From NCBI GenBank assembly GCA_021292105.1, contig CM037870.1, forward strand, positions 11,767,353 to 11,831,352: 64,000 nucleotides of DNA, written 5' to 3'. The stretch is from Anadara kagoshimensis. Its lineage: Eukaryota; Mollusca; Bivalvia; Arcoida; Arcidae. The stretch's first letter is position 1; every line of letters starts with the position of its first letter. Shown piece after piece: positions 25,396 through 38,105 of the stretch. The notes under the pieces are model-generated. The model saw only the letters and a program-made list of their open reading frames with translations. It was not told where the DNA came from and did no database searches. A program made the position numbers and the translations under genes.

Positions 25396-26530
25396 AATTT
25401 ATGTTATATTGGTTTGAGGCCTGGACATTGCAAGTCTAGGCTTATTAAGACCCTTATTAAGTTTTATGGTCATAACAACGATAGTGTTTGTCTCTAATCC
25501 CAAATTATCCTTGATACATTTGATGTTCTGATAGTTTCTTATTCTTTTTGTTTTCAATTATGATTACACCCCTGGCGGATATAGCTAGCTAAACAATTTG
25601 TTTTAACTCTCAGTAGCACCAATTGGAAATATCGGGAATATGCAACTATGGAAACCAAATATATTCAGAGTAATTTTGAATACAGAGACATTATATTCAT
25701 CAACAATATTGTAGTGACGGCCATAAACCATTTTGGGGTCCTTAATATGTCTAGGTTTCCAATATTCCTGCGTCAACAATTTATTAGTTAACAACTTGCT
25801 TAGTCAAATATATTAAAATATGATTTACCTGTATTTCCCGCTTATTTTGGGGATTTATATCGAAATCGCATGTATTTTTATTACACATTATACCAGTTTA
25901 AATTTTCACAACACAAGGCGAAAATTCTACTACTAGATAATCATAAAAAAACAAAAGATAAACACATTTTGGTCACCAAACATTTACCACTTACCCTTCC
26001 GGAGCATCCGGCCTCACTTCCCTGGTGGAAGTTCGCGTGTCTTGCCTAACTTGTCAATTCCAAAGATTTTACATTGCTTCTGGATTGTGATTCTGATATG
26101 GATTAGTATGTTTTTTTTATTATGGAGGGTAGTAGCGTTTTATGACTTTTTTGGAAGCCTTAATTCCAATTCAATTTACAAATCAACATTGTATTTTGGG
26201 GACTGTATTTTGATTATAAACTAAGCCCCTTTTAGTGGCAGAATTATTTTATTTAATTATTAACAATCTACCAATTCATGTTCAATTTTAAAAATACTAT
26301 GAAAAATGGCAAATTAATTAAATACGTGAACTTCCACCAGAGGAGACCGGATGCTCAGAAAAGGTAAACGCCCCCTGTTTCCCTTCAACTCAAAAACTCA
26401 AAAATTAAAATTATAAAAATAGATATAATCTAAGGCGTGAAAAAATATCCAGATCGATTTTGAATACAGAAAAATCGATCGTACTTATCAACATAAATCT
26501 TTTAATACAAATCGACATGATAATAGCCTC
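25395..26530. repeat. Cluster of family D copies in both orientations
   Basis: aacaatattgtagtgacggc, cttccggagcatccggcctc (inverted) and aggagaccggatgctcagaa mark at least three copies. Short open frames (60-63 codons) are not supported as genes. Confidence 0.5.
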
Positions 26531-27881
26531 AGCTATGAATATAGTCCAGGTAATGATTTGATCACAAACCAAGTAGGCAATAATTGTGTATTATTATCAG
26601 AAATATACTATTGTCTAAATTTGTTGTTAGTTTAAACACTAAATTCCTCAAAAATTACTCCCTCATGCAAAATATTTCCTTAATTTAATTTGGTAACATA
26701 TATTTTGGTCTTTATGGGGTATTTTTCAACATCTTGGAAAATATATTTTGGTTTCACAATTTTGGTCCAAACACTACTGATGAGAATTGTATTCCAAAAC
26801 GACCGGCAAGTGCTGTAAAACTGAAAGGTATAATATGTGTTATGAATAAAATTTCAACTTTGCCAATATCTATTTTTCTTTCTATCTATCTATCTACAAT
26901 TTATAAAAAATAACTTCATGCAAAGTTTATAATTTGCCAATTTTAAAGTTATATATGAATTGGAAGACACAACAATACTATCAAAAATAGCCTAATGGGA
27001 AATTTGCCAAGTCTGAAAAAATTATGCTCAAATAATTACACTATATACGAGTACAAAAGAGCGACAAAAATATCGGAAAATAAACATTTTCCCATTTATA
27101 TAGAAAGATAAAAGGATTTAAACCAATGAACAAATAAATCATTCTTATTTACATCCACTGAACTTAATAATTGATAAGCTATTGTCGGTACTTCCTGTAT
27201 GTCCTATTCGGTTTCATTTAGTTCCGTGATACAAAAAGTTTATACATGTATCAGTCTAGTAAATTTATGGTGTGCTAATACAACGATGTGTAATCTAGAG
27301 CATTCAAGCATTCAGATTTTTGTGTAATCAATACAACATTACATTTTTGAGAGAAATCAAAACAATACAACCGTTTTAAGGCTTTTGGTTTCATGACTTT
27401 TTTAAAAAATATTCCCTGTCAAAAATCCTTAATTAGGTACAGCCGATGGCGTGATGATTACGGGGCTGAAATGTTTATGACGGCAACGGTCAACCAGTTG
27501 CGTGGTATTAATTAAATGCGTATGACATCAACGGTTTTCAGTGTGGTGCCGAAAAGAGTAAAATGTTTATGACGTCAAAAGTACTGACAATGCAATTGTG
27601 TCGAATCAATTAAAATCTTAATAACGTATGACATCAACAACGACTACTCTGGCACTGGTCACTGGTGTAATGTGATTATGACGTCAACTTGTATAATGCC
27701 AAATAGATTTAGCGACTGTAAGACGTGCTGATAATTGCTATCATCAATAACTTTTTTCCTTGATTTGTCAGTATCATAAAGTTATGTCTCTTTTTTGGAT
27801 GTAAAATATGCATAATATCTTAAGAACGAATGTTAAAGGACCATGTTTAAAATGTAAATCGGATAACTAACCATCTCCGAT

Positions 27882-28169
27882 TTGATTGGAAGTGTACATC
27901 TAGTTGATCAACATGAACTCTTCAATTACGTCAGTGTAGTCCCTAGCATTCGAGAAGACCTTGTAAGTGAATTAAGCTGTTTTACAAGCGTAAAAATCAA
28001 GAATATATTAAAAGATCCAGTCGATATCATTCTGAACAGGCTTGATGAACACAATTCCATACTTCTAAATTGTAAATGTTGCCTAGTGATCTTCTTTTGG
28101 TCTAAAGTGAATCATGTACGAACTTCATCTAGCTTTTGTCAAGATGATTCTAAGAAATTGATTAATTGA
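27882..28169 (+). other. 95-codon open frame in duplicated segment, probably non-coding
   Basis: It reads GSVHLVDQHELFNYVSVVPS and onward. In the second copy (29,755-29,949) the four codon changes I can see (Q to H, D to Y, K to E, Lys codon to stop) all alter the product and truncate it at 64 codons. That is not the pattern of a constrained protein. No motif recognised. Confidence 0.35.
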
Positions 28170-28559
28170 GCGGCATTATAGCTTCTAAAGTGTTTTACAC
28201 AGGTATTTAACGAGTTAACCAAGTGACCTTGCTTTTCCTAGCATGACCATACAGAATCTTAACCTGGATATTATCAAAAGGGTCATAACAGGCCTGTTCA
28301 AATTTGAAGACATCTGTGCAAAAATTGCTATTTCAGCATAAACATGGTTTTATTTAATTTAATGAACAAATTTTTCATCATTCAAAGTGACCCATATGAA
28401 AATCTTTTAAATTAAGCTAAAATGTTACCAGATGTAGTTTAATTTCGATTGTTAAATCTTTTTAACATTGTGTATCATCGGTTGCTCTCTTCATTATAAA
28501 TCTGTGGTAAATGACTTTTATTTTTATTGCTAGTCTTACCGATTCTTCTGTAGAACTCC

Positions 28560-28855
28560 ATAACTGGGATGTCGATCTTCGGACGTGTCTGTCCCAAGAC
28601 TTGATAGTTTGTAGTGACTGTTTTTTCGCCAAGCACTCTGCATTACGGAATGAAGTCACGGTTCTTTCGGATGGGAACTAAAAATAAACGAGGCCCCGTG
28701 TCACAGTGGGCTTGACAGCTAAAGAACCCTGCTGTATAACACCATTAGCGCAATGGCGGGCGAAATTTCTGCACCTTCGATTATAGCTGTGGACGTCTAT
28801 ATAAGTGAAATATTCTTGACTGCGATGTTTGACACCAAAACTCACCTCAACTTTT
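28560..28855 (+). mobile_element. SINE family A inside duplicated segment, copy 1
   Basis: Body from gtcccaagacttgatagttt to atattcttgactgcgatgtt with a degraded head. The same SINE is present at the same relative place in the second copy (30,421-30,715), so it was inserted before the duplication. Confidence 0.65.
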
Positions 28856-30420
28856 GTGAAGAAGTTGAAAAACCAGAGGCTCAGTGTGGCTGAGCCTGTA
28901 TACGAGTACAAAAGAGCGACAAAAATATCGGAAAAAAAACCTTTGCCATTTATATCGAAAGATAAAAGGATTTAAACCAATGAACAAATAAATCATTCTT
29001 ATTAACATCCACTGAACTTAATAATTGATAAGCTATTGTCAGTACTTCCTGTATGTCCTATTAGGTTTCATTTAGTTCGTGATACAAAAGGTTTATACAT
29101 GTACCAGTCAAGTGAATTTATTGTTATGAATCTGTTTATGAAATAATGTAAAATCTAGAAATGCAAATTTTTGTGTAATCAATACAATATTAAATTTTTG
29201 AGAGAAATCAATACAATATAACCGTTTTAAGGCTTAATGGTTTCATGACTGGTTTGAAAATATTCCCTGTCTACAAAAGCCATAATTAGGTTCAATCGTT
29301 AGCGTTGTGATTACGGGATTGAAGTACTAGTGTGTATGACGGCAACGGTCAACCAGTAGCGTGGTGCCGAATGAAATGCTTATGATGTCAACGCTTTTCA
29401 GCGTAGTGCCGAATAGAGTAACATGTTTATGACGTCAAAGGTACTGACAATGCTATTGTGTCGAATCAATTAAAATCTTAATAACGTATGACATCAACAA
29501 CGACTACTCTGGTGCCACTGGTCACTGGTGTGGAGCCACGTGAAGTGCTTATGACATCAACTGGTATAATGGCAAATAGATTTGGAAACTGCAAGACGTG
29601 CTGATAATTGCTATCATCAATAACTTTTTTCCTTGATTTGTCAGTATCATAAAGTTTTGTCTCTTATTTGGGTGTAAAATATGCATAATATCTTAAGAAC
29701 GAATGTTAAAGGACCATGTTTAAAATGTAAATCGGATAACTAACCATCTCCGGTTTGATTGGAAGTGTACATCTAGTTGATCACCATGAACTCTTCAATT
29801 ACGTCAGTGTAGTCCCTAGCATTCGAGAATACCTTGCAAGTGAATTAAGCTGTTTTACAAGCGTAAAAATCAAGAATATATTAGAAGATCCAGTCGATAT
29901 CATTCTGAACAGGCTTGATGAACACAATTCCATACTTCTAAATTGTTAATGTTGCCTAGTGATCTCCTTTTGGTCTAAAGTGAATCATGTACGAACTTCA
30001 TCTAGCTTTTGTCAAGATGATTCTAAAAAATTGATTAATTGAGCGGCATTGTAGCTTCTAAAGTGTTTTACACAGGTATTCAACGAGTTAACCAAGTGAC
30101 CTTGCTTTTACTAGCATGACTATACAGAATCTTATCCTGAATATTATCTAACAGGCCTGTTCAAATTTGAAGACATCTGTGCAAAAATTGCTATTTGAGC
30201 ATAAACATAGTTTTATTTAATTTAATGAACAAATTTTTCATCATTCAAAGTGAGCCATATGAAAATCTTTTAAATTAAGCTAAAATGTTACCAGATGCAG
30301 TTTAATTTCGATTGTTAAATTTTTTTAACATTGTGTATCATCGGTTGCTCTCTTCATGATAAATCTGTAGTAACTGACTTTTATTTTTATTGCTAGTCTT
30401 ACCGATTCTTCTGTAGAACT

Positions 30421-30715
30421 CCATAACTGGGATGTCGATCTTCGGTCGTGTCTGTCCCAAGACTTGAAAGTTTGTAGTGACTGTTTTTTCGCCAAGCACT
30501 CTGCATTACGGAATGAAGTCACGGTTCTTTCGGATGGGAACTAAAAATAAACGAGGTCCCGTGTCACAGTGGGCTTGACAGCTAAAGAACCCTGCTGTAT
30601 AACGCCATTAGCGCAATGACGGGCGAAATTTCTGCACCTTCGATTATAGCTGTGGACATCTATGTAAGTGAAATATTCTTGACTGCGATGTTTGACACCA
30701 AAACTAAACTCAACC
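30421..30715 (+). mobile_element. SINE family A inside duplicated segment, copy 2
   Basis: Near-identical to 28,560-28,855 with a few substitutions (for example gacttgaaagtttgtagtga). Confidence 0.65.
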
Positions 30716-31185
30716 TTTGTGAAGAAGTTGAAAAAAAGTGTATGGTCAACAGATCAGGTCTTAATCCCAGGTGAGCTTAATTGTGTATTTATACCTGTTT
30801 CTCAATAATTGATTTTTGTCAATGTGTATCGTTAGTTGCCCAAGTTACTGTAATAAATTTCAATGGTATGTGAAAAAATAATTAAAGCACATTTTTATGC
30901 AATAATAAAAAATTTATTTCAATAGGTTTAATACAGATTGCAAGAGGAATACAAAAGAATTGTGAAAATTCAGTTTATAATGATACAAGATCATCCAAGG
31001 TAAGGACACATTACAACAATACAAAATGTTCAACACATATAGTTATTGACTAAAAGCATAGATACCCTTATACTCTCATCTAATCAATACTTCCAAAGTC
31101 ATCAAAGTTTATTAATGCATTTTAATGGCGGGTTTCAAATTTCATTCATGATAGTTGACACAACTATGTATACTAGGCTGTTATA

Positions 31186-31369
31186 TACAGTCCAACCTGA
31201 CTTAAAGGTCACCTCTATATAAGGGCAACCTGCTTATAAAGGCCAGTTGAATTTTATGCCAACTGTTCTTCATTCATATTATTTGAACCTGTATATAAAG
31301 ACCATCTGCCAATAAAAGCGTCTTTTACTAGTTCCCTTGGGTGGTCTTTATAGACAGGTTTGGCTGTAC
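31186..31369. mobile_element. MITE family 2 (TACAGYCMAACCTG ends)
   Basis: tacagtccaacctgacttaa at the left and agacaggtttggctgta at the right form inverted ends. The inside repeats ttataaaggcc / ctttataga motifs, so the whole element folds back. Copies: 51,456-51,632, 52,871-52,960 (truncated) and 17,326-17,490. Confidence 0.7.
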
Positions 31370-34300
31370 ATCACTAATCCATTTGAAAAGTATAATACGA
31401 CTCTAATTTAGGGGAAAAATAGTTTAATGTTGTTTGACATCGGTTCTTCTTTGAGTCAGCCAATGGGAAATGGGCCATTATGGCATAAAACATCTTTTTA
31501 GTTTTAAAGTAAATTTTCTTCTGATGTCAAAAAATCAATTTCTTATCTTAAATTTTGACGTCTTTGATATTGTTACAGTAACTTCAATTAGTATTAGTTG
31601 TAATGTTATTTTCTTGCACACTGCACTTAGAAACAAACATGTGCCTTTTTTTAAAAAAAAAGGCAAACTTTTTCTAAATTGATTTCGCAAAAAGTGTAAA
31701 ACAGCATATTTATCGAAATATCTAAAGAGGTAATAAATATATATGCATTTAACAGTGAAACCCAAATTTTAATCCACCAAATTTCTTTTCTAGAATTTGT
31801 TTTTTTCCAAAAGGAACGCAATTTATTTTTGTTACAAGTGCTCAATTGATATTATGTAATTACCACTTGAACAAATTGATTCTTTGAGTTATTTCATCAT
31901 TACTGAAATGTCATAAGATTCCTTTCATCATTGTCTGACTCATTATTAACACAAGGCCTAAATGCTAAAAGAGACAATCCACTATTGCCAGGTAAATTAA
32001 TCATAATGCAAGTTCTTTAAGTACGGGTATCGTAAATGTATATAATCAAATTATCATAACAATTACAAGAAACCTAAAGGCCAGAAGCAAATTAAATATA
32101 AAACCAATGTTTTTTCTAATCTTAAAAGGGAAGAAAAATGTAAGTATTGATTATTTTCAACCTAAATACTAATACATTTAATAAAATATATTTTTACAAC
32201 TTTCGGTGACAATACAAGTATGCTGCGATATATAACCCGTTTTCACAAGCTGTATACTACTAACATAAATTATAGTAAATTTTCATTGAAAATTAACATT
32301 GCTCAAAAGCATGTTAAAGAACTAATATTCAAGTTCCATGATAATCAAACCCTATGATTTTTAAAATAATTCCAGCAAGTAGTATTAAGATCAAGGGGAG
32401 GTTACTATAGCGCATTTGAAAAATTCACATGTCATACACGTTCTATACATTTAAAAAAAACAACATAATCATGCATATAGATGTAACAAAAAGGTATTGA
32501 ATAAATGAGTGGTCCCAACAATCAATATATAGTTTGGTCCATGTTTTGAAATAATACAAGCACCATTAAAATAAGAAACAAAATGCATATATAAGTGGAT
32601 AAATTTGTATCCAATTTCAAACGACATGCAATAACGAGACACATTTTAGAAAATCAAAGATCAGGGAATGTTTATGAAGTTGCCTCAAATTTCAAAATTT
32701 TACTTTTTTCTTGCATATATAAAATTTAGGCAGTGTATAAAAATAATCAAAAAGCAACACAAAACTGAATAAAGGATCGACCCAATTTGCAAGTAAAACC
32801 ATTACAAGATGAATTGGACATCTTTTACTATGATAAAGGTCTACTAATCCAAGCGTTATCCTGGTATATTTCATTCAAAATAGCACAACACCATAATTGT
32901 CACTTAATATGTGGTTAATCAAATTTTCAAACATTATAAACAATTGTTTTTACCCTAATCTCTATATGTATACAGGTATAACTAAGGTATACAAATACAT
33001 GATTACAAAATTTCTTCAACCAGTATAAATAATTTGAAAGGCAAACAAGTTGGACGGGTGAAAGAAACAGCACCAAACTAATGGCAGAATTGAAATTGAA
33101 TTACAGTGACTACGGACATTTCCTGCACAATACAAAAGTTATATATCCATTGTTTTTTTTGTTATTGTTTTTTCTTTAAAAAAAAACAACAAAATTTAGA
33201 TCCTTAGTCTCTAAATCTATATGGTAGAGACGAAACATACCACATGCATACAATTCAATTTTGATCACCCCCAGGGAAATCAGTGAAACTTATTATCCGA
33301 TAACATCAAAACATATGTGCAAAAGTTTATACCAGTTTAGAAAACCCTTCTCCTATCAAACCTGTGTAATACTTCTATCAATACAGTGTTTCATCCTTTA
33401 TTGAAATTTTCTGTTGGAATATTTTAAATTGCTTGGAAGAATTTTTAAACACAAACGTTAAGCACATTACAATTAACAAATACAAATACAGTACTGCCCT
33501 TTAATGTTCTTAAAGAATTCAGAAGTTATTTTAATGGTCAATCGTAAGAATACTAAACTGGGCAATTGTACATTTGCAAGCTGTTTGACTGAATAAATTA
33601 GCTTTTAAAAACACCCCACATGTTTTACAGTTCAGTTGCTGATCAACCCCTAAACGGTGAAATTTTATATTAGATATCACCACAAGTCTACAAATATTTA
33701 TACTAAATGAGAAAATTCTCCTCATATGAAAATTGTGAAAGATTACCGGCATGTATTACTTTCGATACAGTTTTTTCTAGTCTTAAAATTTTTTTGGCAA
33801 TATTTAAATTGCTTGGAAGGATAATAAGAGAGACACATTGCAACAATTACAGTTAGTCATAAATAATATGTGTATACAGTGTCTTTTAGCTTTCCTAACG
33901 AACTCTGAAGGCATTCATGATCAATAGCAAATGGTAAGAATACAGAATTAATCAATTTTCCATTTCAAGATCAGTTTGACTGTTAGTCTTTTAAAAGTAG
34001 AAGACTAAACAAAGTCTACATTTGGGACAGGTAGCTGGGTGTAAAATATGTCCCTTGTGTCATAGAAATCTTGTTAAATTATCAAAGTTTGCTTGTTCAA
34101 TAGAACTCTACATTTGTTGATGATTGCAATGCGGAAACAGTGTAACCCTTTATGAGAACTATTACACACCATGATGCTAACCTTAATTATGTTACAATGA
34201 ACACTAGGCTGACATACAAGAGAAATATGTAAGTGAAAGTGAAGACAAGATTTCTTCTCTATTAAAAAGAATTGACAATACCCTTTAAAACAACCACTGA

Positions 34301-34611
34301 AATTCTAAAGCGAATGTAGAGTTTAAAAAGGTATGGGTAATATTTAGTGGAATATACTTGGAAATATACCTTGCAAAAATCAGTTTTATAAATACAATTG
34401 AAATGTGGTTTTTTTTTACATTATTATTACATAAATAGCACTTTTATAAAATATCATTTAATGTTACAACAAACACAACAGGATATAACAAATAAGTACA
34501 CACAAAAATTACAAAATGAAATTCAAACCTAATACAATTGTGATAAAATATCTTAACCTTGTACAAGCTATACTGTAAGTTGCTGAAACAGTAACAAAAA
34601 TACATTTTGAT

Positions 34612-34840
34612 ATAGGTAAACACAATGACCTGTCCTCCGCTTGACCTATTTTTTATATCCTTATTTATGGACCATTACATTTATGTAAAGGGTACACAGG
34701 TATTTATTTCATCTATATAACGTTATACTTGCATTGTTTTTGTATTAAATGCAAATCCTACACTACCCATGTTGGTCATAATACATTGATATTCCCAAAG
34801 AAAGGTCAAGCAGACAGGTCATTTGTTGTTTGTCTACATA
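34612..34840. mobile_element. MITE family 3 copy
   Basis: tgacctgtcctccgcttgac at the left and ggtcaagcagacaggtca at the right, with a 2-bp insertion in the left arm. Confidence 0.7.
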
Positions 34841-36700
34841 TTATTGCAATACACATGACTTATAATATAAAAAACCCACTAATTTTACAAATTACATGAG
34901 ACTGGTATAAAAATCCCAATAGATATATACATGTGCTGCTCTATCAAGTTTATACACAGAAATGCCCAAATCTAAAGCTGACTAAAATTATAAGATTGAG
35001 ACAAATAACTTTACATGTTATATAAATATGTATCAAGGTAAATGTTAACATGTATAAATAATATTGCATTGTTTTCTTATAAGGAGTCTATAAATTGAGG
35101 AGAAATTCTTGTTGGTTTAGATTTCAGGGTACACTGCCTTCAAGTAAGAGAACATGAAGTGCTGATAATTAAGCAGATGGCCAAGTCCCATTTCAAGCAA
35201 GATGTTGGAAATCAAACCAAAATAATGACAGCACTGACCCCTGTAAAACTTGAACAGACTGTCTTGCTTTTTTACATGGAATGCTCTAAAATGAGGTTAT
35301 TTGAAACACAAACATACTGATCAATGTCCAAATCACAGCCCCAAAAGCAAAGTAAAAACTTTGATAACTTGCAAATTTCTGGTTTATTTTTTTTTTACAA
35401 ATTCAAAATTAAAGTTTTTAATTCAAAATATGTACCACTGGATAATACTGTTTTTTTCATTCCAAAACAAGTATTCCAGGCAAAAATTTTCCAAAAGACA
35501 CCATTTATATATATTTCCTTAAAAATCTGTTTGCCATTGAATATACAAGCGCTATTGTAATACTGTGTGGCAATAATGGGTCACAATGTCATTTTTCACA
35601 AGTTATTTTGAAACTTTTTGTTTGTGTACATGAACTTATATATATATATATATATATAACAAGTAAAGCCATACATATTTACTACATGTATATAATTTTT
35701 GTAATAATTTCTGGTTAATTAATATTCAATATATTACCTTCAACATTTTTCAATAAATAGAAAATTTTACATTGATACTAGTATACAAATGTATATATTT
35801 TTATATAAAACAATTTATTTACAGAATTGTGTATTTCAACACCAACATGGTATTTTACAAATTTTAACAGTGTATAAATCATTATGTTAAAGAAACAGTT
35901 GTATGTACACAGTATAATAATAATAATAATAATAATAATAAACACTATGTCTTCCACTTAGTTTAGGAGACATGATAATAATAATCATATATTTTATATA
36001 ATTATGCAAAAACATAACAAAATGTACAAAAGTTATGTAATAATATATGTCGATATATCATGTATGTATAAAAAACATTAAATTTCCGAATATAATTAAC
36101 AAAGGAAACAATTAACAAGAACAAATGGAGGAATACATAACAACAGTAGAACCTCTCTAATCCTAACCAGTTCAAATTATGAAAACGGTTTAAAGTTTCT
36201 GTGAAATCATTTATTTTTCGGAGAGTCCAATATTCACGGTTCTACATGAAATGGCCATTACATGCAATGTTACATTCATGGGTAGTGGGCACTGCTTAAG
36301 GAAGGTTTGTAATACACACTATTTCATTGACACGTAAATTTGTATATCAACATATCCGAGAAAAAAAAACAAAATTTGGACAACACAAAAAATTTATAAT
36401 TTGGCAGCATAAAAATTATTTGACCATGCAATATTAAATGTATTTTCTAACAAATACATTGAAAATAGTTTGGGCTTAAATATCAACATACATTTCACAA
36501 GAATTTCTGGAGACAGGTTTTCGTTTCACCAAGGGTCTGGTTTAGACAGGTTCTACTGGCTGAGAGGAAGAATGTTTAAGCTTGGAATCAGTAATATTTG
36601 GTATTCTTTTTTACTGTTTATTTTTAATTCTTTATTTTTATTAACAAACTTTCATCAAAAACACATTTATGGTAACAGAGCTATTAACATCCATACTGTG

Positions 36701-36885
36701 TACAGTGAAACCTTTTTTAATGCCCCTTGATAACTTTACATCTCGCTTATTGCCACAAGATTTTTCAGTCCAAAAATCAATGTCCCCTACTTTTTCCTTA
36801 AACAGCATCCATGGATTTATCACTAAACCCCTTGGTAACACCAACATCTGAACAAATGGTGGCAATGAATCAAGGTTTTACTGTA
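36701..36885. mobile_element. MITE family 1 (TACAGTRAAACCTT ends)
   Basis: TACAGTGAAACCTT at the left and AAGGTTTTACTGTA at the right form a 14-bp TIR with one mismatch, 185 bp long, consistent with a Tc1/mariner-like TA insertion. The interior has a second inverted pair around ggataactttacatctcgc. Other copies: 53,665-53,850 (tacagtgaaacctggattta), 44,000-44,170, 12,760-12,940, and parts inside the 14.1-15.6 kb tandem units and at 57,000-57,060. Confidence 0.7.
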
Positions 36886-37932
36886 TTTTAAATGGTGACA
36901 GATCTATAAGGTGAGTAAGTTGAGAGTTCCATTCAATACATGCATTTCGAATGGTAAGTCAAAAACAAAATATCTAAATTCATTGATAAATATGAACACT
37001 ACATATACTCAGATATAATAGTTATACTATATTAAACAGAAGAATATGTATTGATATATTCGTAACATCACTTTTATCTTTTAATTGCAGAATCCCGATG
37101 CCTCATAGCTTACAACCACAATTCAATAAATTTAACTCACATAAAACTTGATTTAATTTCATTTTGACTGAAGCTCTCATTGCTTCAAAATTTTGAATTA
37201 TAAGATTTCATTTTTTTTTCAAAAAAAAGATAAAAAATCTTGATAAAAATAGTCAACATGATAAGTACTCCAATTTAAATACAATTGCACAACCAAATCA
37301 ATCATGTGTGTAGTAACATAATGCTATGTATAAAGCTACCCTTTAAGGCAATGATGTACATACATAGTACACTAATCAAATTGGTTTTTGTGTTAATTAC
37401 AACCAAATAAGGCAATGGTTATGTAAAAATGTGAAATTGAAACTTTGGTGAATATTTTTTTATATAATTCACTAACCATTATCTGATGATGTGAAAATAA
37501 AAGTATGTGAATATCTTGAAATGGGAGATTATAGTGAAAATTTCCTGAAAGTGTTTAATAAATCTATGTATTTTGTCATGTTGATAACAACCAATTTTTG
37601 TCAATTAGTGATTTATATCCTCAGAACTATGTTGACTGACAGAAAAATGTCAAAATATTAGGTATTAGTATTCTATTGGTGCAATGAGTCTATTAAAGTC
37701 TACTATGACTGCTGAAATACCACTCACAATTTATGCCAAAATATATCAGTTCTTCAGTACTTTCAGTACTTTGATTCCAAAATATCAAAATCCAAAATCT
37801 TCCAGCATGTTTTTCGCCGCTTTTTAAAACTACTCTTTGAGTTTTTCTATGAGTTTGTACCTTACTCTTCCAATATACCAATCCCAATCTAAACAAAATA
37901 TAAAAGTGGACCCAATTCTTCAAACATGTGTG

Positions 37933-38105
37933 TCACTGTTGTTTACAACTACTCTTTGAATTTTTCTGTGAGTTTGGTGATGTCTTTTTTAGTGGTTTCC
38001 TTGGTCTGTCTGATGCAGATCTTCTTTGACCTTGAACTGGCTGCCATGGATTAACTACTGGCCCTTCATCGGAAAAATTGTCATCATGGGAAGAAAGTGT
38101 TCCAT
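37933..38105 (-). CDS. CCDC50: CCDC50 exon 13 (terminal)
   Basis: The acceptor is gacctatttcag before 38105. Phase 1 in, 56 codons, stop TGA at 37935-37933. It begins GTLSSHDDNFSDEGPVVNPW and ends in a basic SKSSCKQQ tail. It lies 6.5 kb from exon 12. The join rests on phase and composition, so an alternative last exon is possible. Confidence 0.72.

Larger units (their letters stand above)
22310..26850. repeat. Dispersed repeat family E (TATACCAGTTTTA... GACCAAAATT)
   Basis: Copies at about 22,300-22,500, 23,548-23,720, 23,855-23,930 and, inverted, 26,640-26,840 share cgtttcggaatacatt, agtagtgcttggaccaaaat and gcatgagggagtat-type segments. Class unknown. Between them (22,520-23,540) I see no other feature. 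Confidence 0.5.
27045..30735 (+). repeat. 1.87-kb direct tandem duplication
   Basis: tatacgagtacaaaagagcg begins both copies (about 27,045 and 28,903). Matching points such as 27,882/29,755 and 28,462/30,325 are 1,863-1,873 bases apart. Copies differ by scattered substitutions and small indels. Each carries CRE-like minisatellite units and a family A SINE. Confidence 0.88.
30740..37932. other. AT-rich 3' flank of CCDC50, no gene seen
   Basis: Apart from MITE copies (31,186, 34,612, 36,701), a (TA)n run at 35,638, an (ATA)n run at 35,917-35,940 and a family D fragment at 35,310, I see no coding signal. Part may be CCDC50 3' UTR: AATAAA on the minus strand is clustered at about 36,605-36,655. 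The end of the transcript cannot be fixed. Confidence 0.4.

Noticed and set aside
27882..28169. Real 95-residue gene in the duplicated segment
   Set aside because: Every codon difference seen in the second copy changes the product, one being a stop, and no splice or domain evidence supports it.
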